Shown here in pieces: positions 34,778 to 43,136 of a stretch of 64,000 nucleotides of DNA. The translations under genes and the position numbers were made by a program. Below the pieces are notes generated by a model. That model was not told the origin of the DNA, did no database searches, and was given only the letters and a program-made list of their open reading frames with translations. The stretch lies in NCBI GenBank assembly GCA_040754335.1, contig JBFMCV010000007.1:1-64000 (forward strand), read 5' to 3'. Origin of the DNA: Thermodesulfobacteriota bacterium. Lineage in GTDB: Bacteria; Desulfobacterota_D; UBA1144; Nemesobacterales; UBA2774. How positions within the stretch are numbered: the stretch's first letter is position 1; each line of letters opens with the position of its first letter.

Positions 34778-36355
34778 ATGAGCGATAAACACGAAATAGC
34801 CCGCTCGGCCGGAATGATCGGCTTCCTCACGTTCCTTAGCCGCGTAACAGGGTACATAAGGGACATGGTCATGGCCTACTTTTTCGGCGCGACAGCATTC
34901 ACGGACGCATTCTGGATCGCTTTCAGGATACCGAACTTGCTGAGGAGGCTCTTCGCCGAGGGGTCGCTCACCATCTCCTTCATCCCCGTCTTTACAGAGA
35001 CGCTCGAGAAGAAGAACAATGAGGATGCGAAGGAGGTCTCGGACATTGTCTTCAGCCTCCTCTTCACGATAACGATAATAATCTCGCTGCTCGGTATAAT
35101 TTTTTCCCCCTACATAGTAAAGCTCTTCGCGTACGGCTTCGACAAGGAGACGTTCGATTTATCAGTCGCGCTCAACAGGATAATGTTCCCCTACATATTT
35201 TTTATCTCCCTTACGGCCCTCTCCATGGGAGTGCTTAACTCGCTAAGGCATTTTTTCGCTCCCGCGTTTTCCCCGGTGCTACTCAACGTCTCAATGATCC
35301 TCGCTATATTCGTTCTCTTCAGGAGCTTCGACCTGCCGATTTTCTCAGCGGCGGCAGGCGTGATACTGGGAGGCGCGCTGCAGCTCCTGATACAGCTGCC
35401 GTTCCTCCGGGCGAAAGGTTTTCTGTTCAGCTTCACGACACACTTCCGCAACCCTGCTGTCAAGCGCATAGGGCTGCTGCTCGTGCCGCAGCTTTTCGGA
35501 CTTGCGGTATACAACCTCAACCTCATAGTAAGCTCTCAATACGCCTCGTTCATGCCCGCGGGCACGATCTCTTATCTATACTTCGCGGAGAGGCTGACGG
35601 AATTCCCGCTCGGCATAATCGCGGTATCGATCGCGACCGTGCTTCTGCCGAGCCTGTCGAGTTACATAAGCAGGGGGGACTATGAAAAATTCCACGAGAC
35701 CTATACGTTCACGCTCAAGCTCATGCTCTTCATTCTCATACCGGCGCTCGCGGGCCTGATCGCGCTCCGCATCCCGATATGCAACCTCCTCTACCAGAGG
35801 GGGGAGTTCACGTACGAGGCCACCGTATTCACTTCACAGACACTGTTCGGATACTGCCTCGGGCTCTGGGCCGTGGGAGGGCTGAGGGTGACGGCACCCG
35901 CATTTTACGCGATGCAGGACACGAAGACCCCCGTCGTTGTAGCGTTCTTCGCGTTCCTTCTTAACGCCGCGCTCGGGTTCGTGCTGGGGTTCACCCTCAA
36001 GCTCAACCATACTGGACTCGCGCTCGCTAACTCCGCTTCGTCCGTATTCAACTTCCTAACGCTCATATATCTTCTCGAAAGAAGAACAGGGGACCTGAAA
36101 GCGGGGACTATCATACTTTTCTGCCTCAAGATGGTCGTCGTCTCGGCGGTGATGGCCGCAGCCGCGTGGTGGATATCGACCTACGCCGACTGGACAGGGT
36201 CCGCATTCTCGGTCAGAAAACTAGCCGTTCTCGCGCTCTCCATAGGCGGCTCGGGGATCGTATTTATAATCCTCACGAAGATATTAAGGATCGAGGAGGC
36301 CGGGTTCCTCCTCAACATGATGAGGAGAAAGATGCGGGGGAGGAAAGAGGGCTGA
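34778..36355 (+). CDS. murJ: Lipid II flippase MurJ
   Basis: Membrane protein of the MOP superfamily that moves lipid II across the inner membrane. 525 residues with about 14 membrane helices. The N-terminal signature SRVTGYIRDMVMAYFFGA, then TDAFWIAFRIPNLLRRLFAEG, is diagnostic. I place the start at the ATG at 34778 (MSDKHEIARSAGMIGF); the frame is open upstream but overlaps the preceding gene and is not MurJ-like. It faces away from the dcw cluster, whose product it exports. Confidence 0.95.
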   Translation: MSDKHEIARSAGMIGFLTFLSRVTGYIRDMVMAYFFGATAFTDAFWIAFRIPNLLRRLFAEGSLTISFIPVFTETLEKKNNEDAKEVSDIVFSLLFTITIIISLLGIIFSPYIVKLFAYGFDKETFDLSVALNRIMFPYIFFISLTALSMGVLNSLRHFFAPAFSPVLLNVSMILAIFVLFRSFDLPIFSAAAGVILGGALQLLIQLPFLRAKGFLFSFTTHFRNPAVKRIGLLLVPQLFGLAVYNLNLIVSSQYASFMPAGTISYLYFAERLTEFPLGIIAVSIATVLLPSLSSYISRGDYEKFHETYTFTLKLMLFILIPALAGLIALRIPICNLLYQRGEFTYEATVFTSQTLFGYCLGLWAVGGLRVTAPAFYAMQDTKTPVVVAFFAFLLNAALGFVLGFTLKLNHTGLALANSASSVFNFLTLIYLLERRTGDLKAGTIILFCLKMVVVSAVMAAAAWWISTYADWTGSAFSVRKLAVLALSIGGSGIVFIILTKILRIEEAGFLLNMMRRKMRGRKEG

Positions 36356-36460
36356 GCGGCCCCGCAACTACGCGGTCCCTTGGATAATAACGTATAGTGC
36401 AGAAGCCGAAGGGAAGCCATCAATTCCACCCTATACCTACGTTAGTGATACCCGTTCAAC

Positions 36461-36591
36461 CCTTCGATCCTTCGACTTCGCTCAGGACAGGCGCGCAGTT
36501 CAGGATTTTCCTGCTCCATTGTCTGGCTAACGCAGAGGAGTAAGTAAGGAATCGTATACGAGCGCAGGTTCTGCGCCTCAGGGCGAACGGG
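36461..36591. repeat. Long repeat family B, copy 2
   Basis: Aligns over its whole length with copies 1 and 3; its palindrome reads GCGCAGGTTCTGCGC. Confidence 0.65.
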
Positions 36592-36722
36592 TTGGGTTTC
36601 GTTGCTGATTTAAGCAGAAGAGACACAGAAGGACCGTATGCCTGCGGGAACCGTCCTTCGACAGGCTCAGGACGATCGGGATATGTTGGATTGATGAGTG
36701 AAAGGTGACACCCTCACCCAAT

Positions 36723-36745
36723 CCCTCTCCCCTCAAGGGAGAGGG
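36723..36745. repeat. Hairpin repeat family C, copy 5
   Basis: Arms CCCTCTCCC / GGGAGAGGG, again paired despite changed bases. Confidence 0.55.
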
Positions 36746-36873
36746 ATTTAATTGGTCAGGCGGAGGAGATCCGGTAGGATCATATATGAGCACACATTGT
36801 GTGCCGCCGGATTCTGTGAATGTCGGGAAAGATAAAGCCCAAACGACCCGCTACCCGATTTTCTTTCCACAAT

Positions 36874-38718
36874 CTATCGCAGAGCGCAGAAGCCGAAATT
36901 GACGGAGCTATGCGCGCGTACGATGTTGTTCCACGAGACACCTTCGGCTCTTACCTCGCTCCCCGTTTGAGTGTAGGCGGCGTTCCACATATTCCTTACC
37001 CTTCCCTGTATGTTGAACTTCACGACCCAGTCCACATTGGCCGACGTAGTGTTCTCCACAGTCACATCCGCGCAGTAGCCTGTCTTCCAGTCGTCCGTTA
37101 TACGGACTGTAGCTGTAACATCCCCCGAAGGTGAAGGAGTCGGCACGGGCGTGGGTACGGGCGTAGGCACCGGAGTGGGTTTGGGAGTAGGAACAGGCGT
37201 AGGTACAGGTGTGGGAGGCGCGCTAGTTCTATCGGCGCAGAAGCCGAAATCGACCGACTGTCCGGGATTGACCATGTTGTTCCACGAGACCCCTTCGGCC
37301 GTAACGGAATCGCCCGACTGCACATAGACCGCATTCCACATCTCCCTGACCTTGCCCTCGACCGTGAACGTAACCTTCCAGTCGGAGACCCGGGTGCCGT
37401 TGTTGGTAACCTTGACCTGAGCGCAGTAGCCCGTCTTCCAGTCGTCGTTTATCTTAACGCTGACGGCGAGGTTATCGCCGCCTCCGGGCTGACCGCCTTC
37501 TTCGCTGTCGCCGTCCGCGGACGCACAGCCCGGATCATCGGGATAATCCGTAAGCCCGTCTCCGTCGTTATCAGTGCCGTCCGAGCATTGAGGCTCATCC
37601 CCGGGCTCTCCGCCGCTTCCGTCCATCAACACGCGGAGCAGATCGACCTTATCCTGCCAGACGTTCTTCCAGTCGTCCCTGAGTATCCCTCCAGTGTCGC
37701 CGCTGTTCGGGTTCCACGACCAGTAAAAGAAATCGGTCATGCCCTTTCCGTCCATGTAGTCTATGAGCGCGTCCTGAAGCGTCTTGTCTCTCGAATCGCC
37801 CCCGTGCCCGTACTTCCCCCCGAATTCGCCTATCACGACCGAGTATCCGAGGTCGGTGAGGTATCCGAAATGCTTCTCCCAGATTGCGGGCATATTATCC
37901 GGGAAAGAGGCGGCGTTGAAATACGGCTGGACGAAAACGTCCGGGCCGTAGACGTGCGGGCTCAGCACCAATTTGTCGGCGGGTATGTCGAGCGGGTAGC
38001 ACTCGAAGGGCTCGAGGTTCCCTCCCCACCAGTGGGCTGTTGAGCCGCTGCATACGGGGTTGTCCTGAATGCCCTGGACGAATACAAGGACATCGGGGTT
38101 AGCAGCGAGGACCTCTCCCGCCGCCTCTTCCGCGGCCGTGTTCCAGTCCGTCTGTTCGCTTCCCGTACCCCATGTCGCGGGGCCGTGAGGCTCGTTCTTT
38201 ATGTCTATCCCGACGAAATGAGCGATACCCTCGTATCTCCCGGCGACGAAGACGAGGTCGTCTATCCACTCATCCTCCGTATAGGATGGCGAGTACCAGA
38301 GCTCGTTTATGGACTGGCAGTCGTAATTATGGAAATCGAGGACTATATAAATTCCCTGAGCGTCGAGCTCGTTTATCACCCTGTCGAAAATGTCGAGGGA
38401 CCTCAGACCCTGGAGATCAGGATTGAGAGAATAGTTTATGCTCGATACGTTCGTGTTGTTTAAAGTCGCAGGGCAGAAGGGGAGCCTGACGGCCGTGAAC
38501 CCGAGCCCCTTAATCTGGCTCAGCATATCTTTCCAGTTCCTCGCCCAGAGTCCGTGGACCACGTGGTCCCCAGTCTCGAAGCCGAACCAGCTTACGCCGT
38601 AAAGATGAATCCTGTTTCCATCTTCATCGTAAATTCCGCCGTTATCAGTGTTATAACCCCAGGCGGGGAGAGACAGCATAAGGAGCAGTGAGAAAACCAC
38701 CGGCAATCGACGCAGCAT
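36874..38718 (-). CDS. Secreted GH5 endoglucanase with two CBM2-type domains
   Basis: Predicted exported cellulase cutting internal beta-1,4 bonds. Residues 1-21 are a Sec signal peptide. The GH5 barrel (about 25-365) opens with GVSWFGFETGDHVVHGLW, close to the subfamily that includes Xanthomonas EngXCA. E176 in KNEP is the acid/base and E298 in IGEFG the nucleophile. A calcium-type Asp-rich segment (378-405, SDGTDNDGDGLTDYPDDPG) leads to a CBM2-like domain (417-495), a PVPT-rich linker (500-532) and a second CBM2-like domain (533-614). Each CBM has a Cys near both ends (432/494; 549/611), likely disulfides. GGAGG precedes the ATG. No other cellulase gene is nearby; acquisition by transfer is possible. 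Confidence 0.95.
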   Translation of the reverse strand: MLRRLPVVFSLLLMLSLPAWGYNTDNGGIYDEDGNRIHLYGVSWFGFETGDHVVHGLWARNWKDMLSQIKGLGFTAVRLPFCPATLNNTNVSSINYSLNPDLQGLRSLDIFDRVINELDAQGIYIVLDFHNYDCQSINELWYSPSYTEDEWIDDLVFVAGRYEGIAHFVGIDIKNEPHGPATWGTGSEQTDWNTAAEEAAGEVLAANPDVLVFVQGIQDNPVCSGSTAHWWGGNLEPFECYPLDIPADKLVLSPHVYGPDVFVQPYFNAASFPDNMPAIWEKHFGYLTDLGYSVVIGEFGGKYGHGGDSRDKTLQDALIDYMDGKGMTDFFYWSWNPNSGDTGGILRDDWKNVWQDKVDLLRVLMDGSGGEPGDEPQCSDGTDNDGDGLTDYPDDPGCASADGDSEEGGQPGGGDNLAVSVKINDDWKTGYCAQVKVTNNGTRVSDWKVTFTVEGKVREMWNAVYVQSGDSVTAEGVSWNNMVNPGQSVDFGFCADRTSAPPTPVPTPVPTPKPTPVPTPVPTPVPTPSPSGDVTATVRITDDWKTGYCADVTVENTTSANVDWVVKFNIQGRVRNMWNAAYTQTGSEVRAEGVSWNNIVRAHSSVNFGFCALR

Positions 38719-38869
38719 GATAAATCCTCCTTCGAGTTTTATTCAGTTATAACCCCTAATCCGGCTTCCTCCAAGAAAAAAAATTCCCCCCCCAATATTT
38801 TCACATATATATACGGAGACGGGGTGCTGTCCGGATGAAGGGCTGTGTTTCAAATATTAGTCTTATGTT

Positions 38870-39607
38870 ATGATTCTAGTTGAAATGGCGGGAGATAACC
38901 GCTCGGCCGAAGACGAGCTCGTCAAATACGAAGAGAAGTACGCAAGGATACTGACGCAGGACCCCTCGTCCGTCGCTTTTATCTTCCTTGCCCAGGTGCT
39001 CTACAAGCAGGGTAAGGTCGACAAGGCCATAAATGTATTGATAAACGGATTGAGATATAATAAGAAGAGCGTTACGGGCAGGTTCCTGCTCGGAAAAATT
39101 TACTACGACAGGTGGCTGATCGAACAGGCGAAGAGGGAATTCCAGGCGGTAGTCGAGCTAGCCCCCGACAACCTTGCCGCATGCAAGATGCTGGTGCAGA
39201 TACACAAGAGCGAAGAAGCCTATGGGAAAGCACTCGAAATCCTGAGAGCGGCCTCGGCGTATCATCCGCACGACGGATCGATAGTGTCAGAGCTCGGGGA
39301 GATAGAAGCCGCGCTGACGGCGGCGGAAAAAAAAGAGAAGGAATTCAAGTCAGCGAGAGAGAGCATAAAGACGGCGCTCGAATCGAAGAGCCTCGAGGAG
39401 CTCGAATCGGGCATGGGACAACAGGAGAAGGAGCTCTGCACGGAGACGATCGCCGACATTTACATCTCACAGGGCCTCTTCGAGCGCGCCTGCCGGGTGC
39501 TCGAAAAGATGATCGAGAACGACCCCGGAAACGAGGCAGCCAGGGAGAAGCTCGCAAAGTCGAGGCTCCATCTGATAAATAAAAGCGCGGGATTCCTAGG
39601 AGAGTGA
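38870..39607 (+). CDS. Tetratricopeptide-repeat protein
   Basis: A 245-residue helical protein of TPR repeats, for instance [42 protein letters not shown] and [21 protein letters not shown] lysine- and glutamate-rich stretch (about 150-185) separates two TPR groups. There is no signal peptide, so it is probably a cytoplasmic scaffold. Starts at 38870 or 38885 ([12 protein letters not shown]) are both possible; neither has a good Shine-Dalgarno. It ends at the start of aroQ. Partner unknown. Confidence 0.85.
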   Translation: MILVEMAGDNRSAEDELVKYEEKYARILTQDPSSVAFIFLAQVLYKQGKVDKAINVLINGLRYNKKSVTGRFLLGKIYYDRWLIEQAKREFQAVVELAPDNLAACKMLVQIHKSEEAYGKALEILRAASAYHPHDGSIVSELGEIEAALTAAEKKEKEFKSARESIKTALESKSLEELESGMGQQEKELCTETIADIYISQGLFERACRVLEKMIENDPGNEAAREKLAKSRLHLINKSAGFLGE

Positions 39608-39615
39608 GCGCACAC

Positions 39616-40062
39616 ATGAAGATACTCATCATACACGGACCTAACCTGAACATGCTCGGCAAGCGGGAGCCTTCGATATACGGCGCAAACACGCTCCAGG
39701 AGATAAACAGGCTACTCAGGGAAGAGGCGAAGAGACTCGACGTCAAAACCGAGACATTCCAGTCGAACTCGGAAGGGGAGATCGTGAGCAGGATACAGGA
39801 CGCGATGAAGAAGTCGGACGGCATTCTCATCAACCCCGGCGCGTACACGCACACGAGCATCGCCATAAGAGACGCAATACTGTCAGCCGGGCTGCCCGCG
39901 GTGGAGGTCCACATCTCGAATATATATAAAAGGGAGGACTTCAGGCAGAAGTCCTTCATATCGGGGGTTTCGGTCGGAGTCATATCCGGGTTCGGCTCGG
40001 ACAGTTATATTCTCGGCCTGAACGGGCTCGTCAACTACCTCAGGGGCCGCGATTCGGGCTGA
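39616..40062 (+). CDS. aroQ: Type II 3-dehydroquinate dehydratase
   Basis: Third step of the shikimate pathway. Signatures: [21 protein letters not shown] with the catalytic tyrosine, [18 protein letters not shown] and [11 protein letters not shown]. 148 residues from ATG at 39616. A GTG at 39604 overlapping the TPR stop (GTGA) would add four residues, but the AGGAG is only one base from it. Forms dodecamers in known cases. Confidence 0.97.
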   Translation: MKILIIHGPNLNMLGKREPSIYGANTLQEINRLLREEAKRLDVKTETFQSNSEGEIVSRIQDAMKKSDGILINPGAYTHTSIAIRDAILSAGLPAVEVHISNIYKREDFRQKSFISGVSVGVISGFGSDSYILGLNGLVNYLRGRDSG

Positions 40063-40132
40063 GCAGACGGCCTGAGCAAATCCCCGCGACGGCCGGGATC
40101 GAACATATCGTACAGCTTGCATTTCCGCTCCC

Positions 40133-41827
40133 ATGAAGAAAAACTGGACAATAAAAAAAGAAAACCCGAAGCTGAGAGACAGGATTTCGAAAAACCTCCG
40201 TATCTCTCCCCTCACGGCTCAGATACTCATAAACAGGGGTATCGGAAGCGAAGCCGAGGCCAACCTGTTTCTCAACAGCACGCTCTTCGACCTCCCTTCG
40301 CCTTATCTGATGAAGGGAATGGACAAGGCCGTGGAGCGAATCAAGCGGGCGATCGAGAACAGGGAAAAAATTGCGATCTACGGGGACTACGACGTGGACG
40401 GGGTCACGTCGACCGCGCTTTTCTACACTTTCCTCAAGAGCCTGGGAGCGGATGTCATTTTCTACAACCCCGACAGGATAAAGGAAGGGTACGGGGTAAA
40501 TATCGAGGCGGTAAAAAAGCTCGCAGGAGGAGGCGTAACGCTCTTAATCTCGGGGGACTGCGGAATAACCGCAGTGAAAGAGGTCGAGGAGGCGAAGCGG
40601 CTCGGAGCCGATTTCATCGTGACCGACCACCATAAGCCTCCGGAGGAGCTGCCGGACGCTGTAGCGATACTCAATCCCCAGTTATCCGACTGCAAATATC
40701 CCGGGAAAAACATCGCGGGTGTCGGAGTGATGTTCAACCTGGCGGTCGCGCTCAGGCGCGCGCTCAGGGAAGACGGCTTCTTCAGACAAGGGGAGCCTAA
40801 CCTGGCCGACTACCTGGATCTCGTCGCTTTAGGGACCGTGGCGGACTGCGCGCCGCTCATGGACGTGAACCGTATATTCGTGAAAGAGGGTATAAAGAGG
40901 ATGGAGAATCCGAAGAGAACAGGGGTGCTCGCACTAAAGGAAGCGAGCAGCATCACCGGGGCGGTGAATACGTACGACCTCGGGTTCAAGCTAGGGCCGA
41001 GGGTGAACGCTTCGGGAAGGCTGAGCACGGCGGGAAAAGCCGTCGAGCTCTTCATATCGGACGACATCGGGAGCGCGAGGGAGATAGCGAAGGCCCTCAG
41101 CCGGGAGAATTCGGAGAGGCAGAATATGGAGGCAGAAATTTTCGCCGAAGCCGTGAGTCAGATCGAATCCGACCCCGGCATACTCAACGCGAATTCAATA
41201 GTGCTCGCGTCGACCGGATGGCATCCGGGAATAATCGGCATAGTCGCATCGAGGATAGTCGAGAAATACGATAAGCCCGCGATACTTATAGCCATAGACG
41301 GAAAGGGCCTGGGGAAGGGCTCGGGAAGGAGCGTCGAAGGCGTGAATATATACAGCGCTATCTCCGAATGCCGGGAGCTCTTCGAGCAGTTCGGCGGACA
41401 CGAGCTTGCGGCGGGGCTCTCCATCAGAGCGGAAAAGATAGACGAGTTCAGGGCGATGTTCGAGAATGCAATCGCGGGCTCGGGGCACGCTTACAAGCCC
41501 GGGCTGGATATCGACTGCGAGGTGGAATTCCCGGAGCTGACGGACGAGCTCCTCACCGAGTTCGGCATGCTGGAGCCCTACGGGATAGGGAACCCGGAGC
41601 CGGTGCTCGTGGCCCGTTCGGTGGAAGTCCTCTCGCAGCGGACGTTCAAGGACAAGCATCTCGGACTGAGGGTGAAACAGGGAACGAAATCCTTCGAGGC
41701 GATATGGTTCAACTCCGGGGAGGTCCCGGAGCTGCCCGGCAGGATCGATCTCGCATTCACGCCGGAATTCAACAAGTGGAACGGAAGGAGAGATATAAGG
41801 CTCAGGGTGCTCGACGGAAGATGGTAG
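40133..41827 (+). CDS. recJ: Single-strand-specific 5'-3' exonuclease RecJ
   Basis: DHH-superfamily exonuclease of recombination and repair. DHH motifs: YGDYDVDGVTSTALFY, SGDCGITAV and VTDHHKPP; NPQLSDCKYPGKNIAGVGV follows. The DHHA1 domain contains GWHPGIIGIVASRI and GKGSGRSVEGVN, then QFGGHELAAGLSI. A C-terminal OB-fold part ends near RLRVLDGRW. 564 residues, normal length. It lies 70 bases after aroQ. Confidence 0.96.
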   Translation: MKKNWTIKKENPKLRDRISKNLRISPLTAQILINRGIGSEAEANLFLNSTLFDLPSPYLMKGMDKAVERIKRAIENREKIAIYGDYDVDGVTSTALFYTFLKSLGADVIFYNPDRIKEGYGVNIEAVKKLAGGGVTLLISGDCGITAVKEVEEAKRLGADFIVTDHHKPPEELPDAVAILNPQLSDCKYPGKNIAGVGVMFNLAVALRRALREDGFFRQGEPNLADYLDLVALGTVADCAPLMDVNRIFVKEGIKRMENPKRTGVLALKEASSITGAVNTYDLGFKLGPRVNASGRLSTAGKAVELFISDDIGSAREIAKALSRENSERQNMEAEIFAEAVSQIESDPGILNANSIVLASTGWHPGIIGIVASRIVEKYDKPAILIAIDGKGLGKGSGRSVEGVNIYSAISECRELFEQFGGHELAAGLSIRAEKIDEFRAMFENAIAGSGHAYKPGLDIDCEVEFPELTDELLTEFGMLEPYGIGNPEPVLVARSVEVLSQRTFKDKHLGLRVKQGTKSFEAIWFNSGEVPELPGRIDLAFTPEFNKWNGRRDIRLRVLDGRW

Positions 41828-41913
41828 CAGCGCATTAAAATCCACCTCATGTAACTGACCATTTCCGGCTATATTTATAACCTCATAACAAAGAAGCAAA
41901 GGGGGGTTCCAGA

Positions 41914-42801
41914 ATGTCAATAAGACCGGGTTTGCAAAGACTGAATTTTCTTTACCCTATTTTGATCATCGTCATAATAATCCTCGCTACGAGCTCGTTC
42001 GTCATAGTGGAGAGCGGGCACGTCGGCGTCGTAAGGACACTCGGGGCGGTACAGCCCGTGCCGCTCTCTGAAGGCTTCCATTTCAAGAAGCCGTTCGTCG
42101 ACAAGGTCGAGCAGATAGACGTGAGGCTCAACAAGGCGCAGTCGAAGTCCGCGGCGGCGTCCAAAGACTTACAGACGGTCCAGACCCAGGTCACGGTGCA
42201 GTACTCGCTCCTGGGACCCGCGGCTCCGGAGACGTTCCAGAAGATAGGCACGCGCGACGTGGTTGCGGCTACGGTGATCGAGCCCGCGATCCAGGAGTCC
42301 GTGAAAGCTATCACCGCCCAGTACACGGCCGAGCAGCTCGTGACGAAGAGGGCCGAGGTCAAGCTCCAGATACAGGAAGCCATAGACAACTTCATCGACG
42401 TAACCTTAAAAGACAAAAATGTCCCGGCAGCCCTCAAGATCTCGAACGTCGCGATCACCGATTTCGAATTCTCGGACGAGTTCAACAGGGCGATCGAGCT
42501 CAAGGTGAAGGCGGAGCAGGAGGCGCTCCAGGCGAGGAACGAGAAGACCAAGAGGGTCACGCAGGCGGAAGCCGCATATCAGGAGCAGAAGCTCGCCGCC
42601 GATGCCGCCGCATACGACATAGAAGCACGCTCGAAAGCGAAGGCCGACGCGATCGCGCGTGAGGCGAAGGCGCTCAAGGACAACCCGGAACTGATACAGC
42701 TGAGAATGTCCGAGAAATGGGACGGCACACTGCCGAAGTTCACGGGGGGAGATGCGATTCCGTTTATAGACATCAATTCGGTGATTAACGATAAGCAGTA
42801 G
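41914..42801 (+). CDS. Prohibitin/SPFH-domain membrane protein
   Basis: Single N-terminal membrane helix (about 14-32), then an SPFH/band 7 domain (35-210) starting ESGHVGVVRTLGAVQPV, and an Ala-, Glu- and Lys-rich coiled coil (about 200-255). Such proteins form large membrane rings that organise proteases and lipids; whether it partners FtsH as HflK/HflC do is not shown here. 295 residues. The ATG follows AGGGGGG. No nfeD or ftsH gene is adjacent. Confidence 0.9.
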   Translation: MSIRPGLQRLNFLYPILIIVIIILATSSFVIVESGHVGVVRTLGAVQPVPLSEGFHFKKPFVDKVEQIDVRLNKAQSKSAAASKDLQTVQTQVTVQYSLLGPAAPETFQKIGTRDVVAATVIEPAIQESVKAITAQYTAEQLVTKRAEVKLQIQEAIDNFIDVTLKDKNVPAALKISNVAITDFEFSDEFNRAIELKVKAEQEALQARNEKTKRVTQAEAAYQEQKLAADAAAYDIEARSKAKADAIAREAKALKDNPELIQLRMSEKWDGTLPKFTGGDAIPFIDINSVINDKQ

Positions 42802-42894
42802 CCGCTTGGTAGACGTAATTGTAGATGCCAAGCCTGAGCTTGCTTAAGGAGTTGGAATATATAAAGAGGGCAATTTATGTTTTCCTCTTTTCCC

Positions 42895-42916
42895 GTCCTG
42901 AAAACAAGTTCAGGAC
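42895..42916. repeat. Hairpin repeat family E, copy 3
   Basis: Arms GTCCTGAA / TTCAGGAC around AACAAG; the outer pairs differ from copy 1 but still match. Confidence 0.55.
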
Positions 42917-42961
42917 AGGGTTCAGCATTACAGATAAAAAAGAAATATAAATCCACCCTAG

Positions 42962-42982
42962 CCCTCCTTTGCTAAAGGAGGG
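42962..42982. repeat. Hairpin repeat family C, copy 6
   Basis: Arms CCCTCCTTT / AAAGGAGGG around GCT, with the AATCCACCCTAG flank. Confidence 0.6.
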
Positions 42983-43057
42983 TATGAAAAGCTAAGGCAA
43001 ACAATAGATTTCTCGGCCGCGCCTCGAAATGACAGGGTATGTTAGGTTTTCAGATGG

Positions 43058-43080
43058 TCGCGGCAAGATGCCGCTCCTAG
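43058..43080 (-). repeat. REP-like hairpin family D, copy 3
   Basis: Minus strand CTAGGAGCGGCATCTTGCCGCGA; the first base of the GTAG head is changed, the stem GCGGCA/TGCCGC is covaried. Confidence 0.5.
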
Positions 43081-43136
43081 GGGCATGACGCAGGGATACA
43101 CGATACAGAATAAAGACTAGATTCCCAAGGACGGGA

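Larger units (their letters stand above)
36356..36873. repeat. Convergent spacer with repeats
   Basis: Between the ends of murJ and the cellulase gene. Holds family B copy 2 (36461-36591), a CCGTCCTTCGACAGGCTCAGGACG hairpin at about 36649-36672 and family C copy 5 (36723-36745). A GATTCTGTGAATGTCGGGAAA module lies at 36810. No gene seen. Confidence 0.65.
42802..43136. repeat. Convergent spacer with repeats
   Basis: Contains family E copy 3 (42895-42916), family C copy 6 (42962-42982) and REP-like D copy 3 (43058-43080), in that order. No gene seen. Confidence 0.65.

Noticed and set aside
37125-37220. Tandem short repeats as a minisatellite or array
   Set aside because: They encode the PVPT linker between the two CBM2-type domains in frame; a protein-level explanation suffices.
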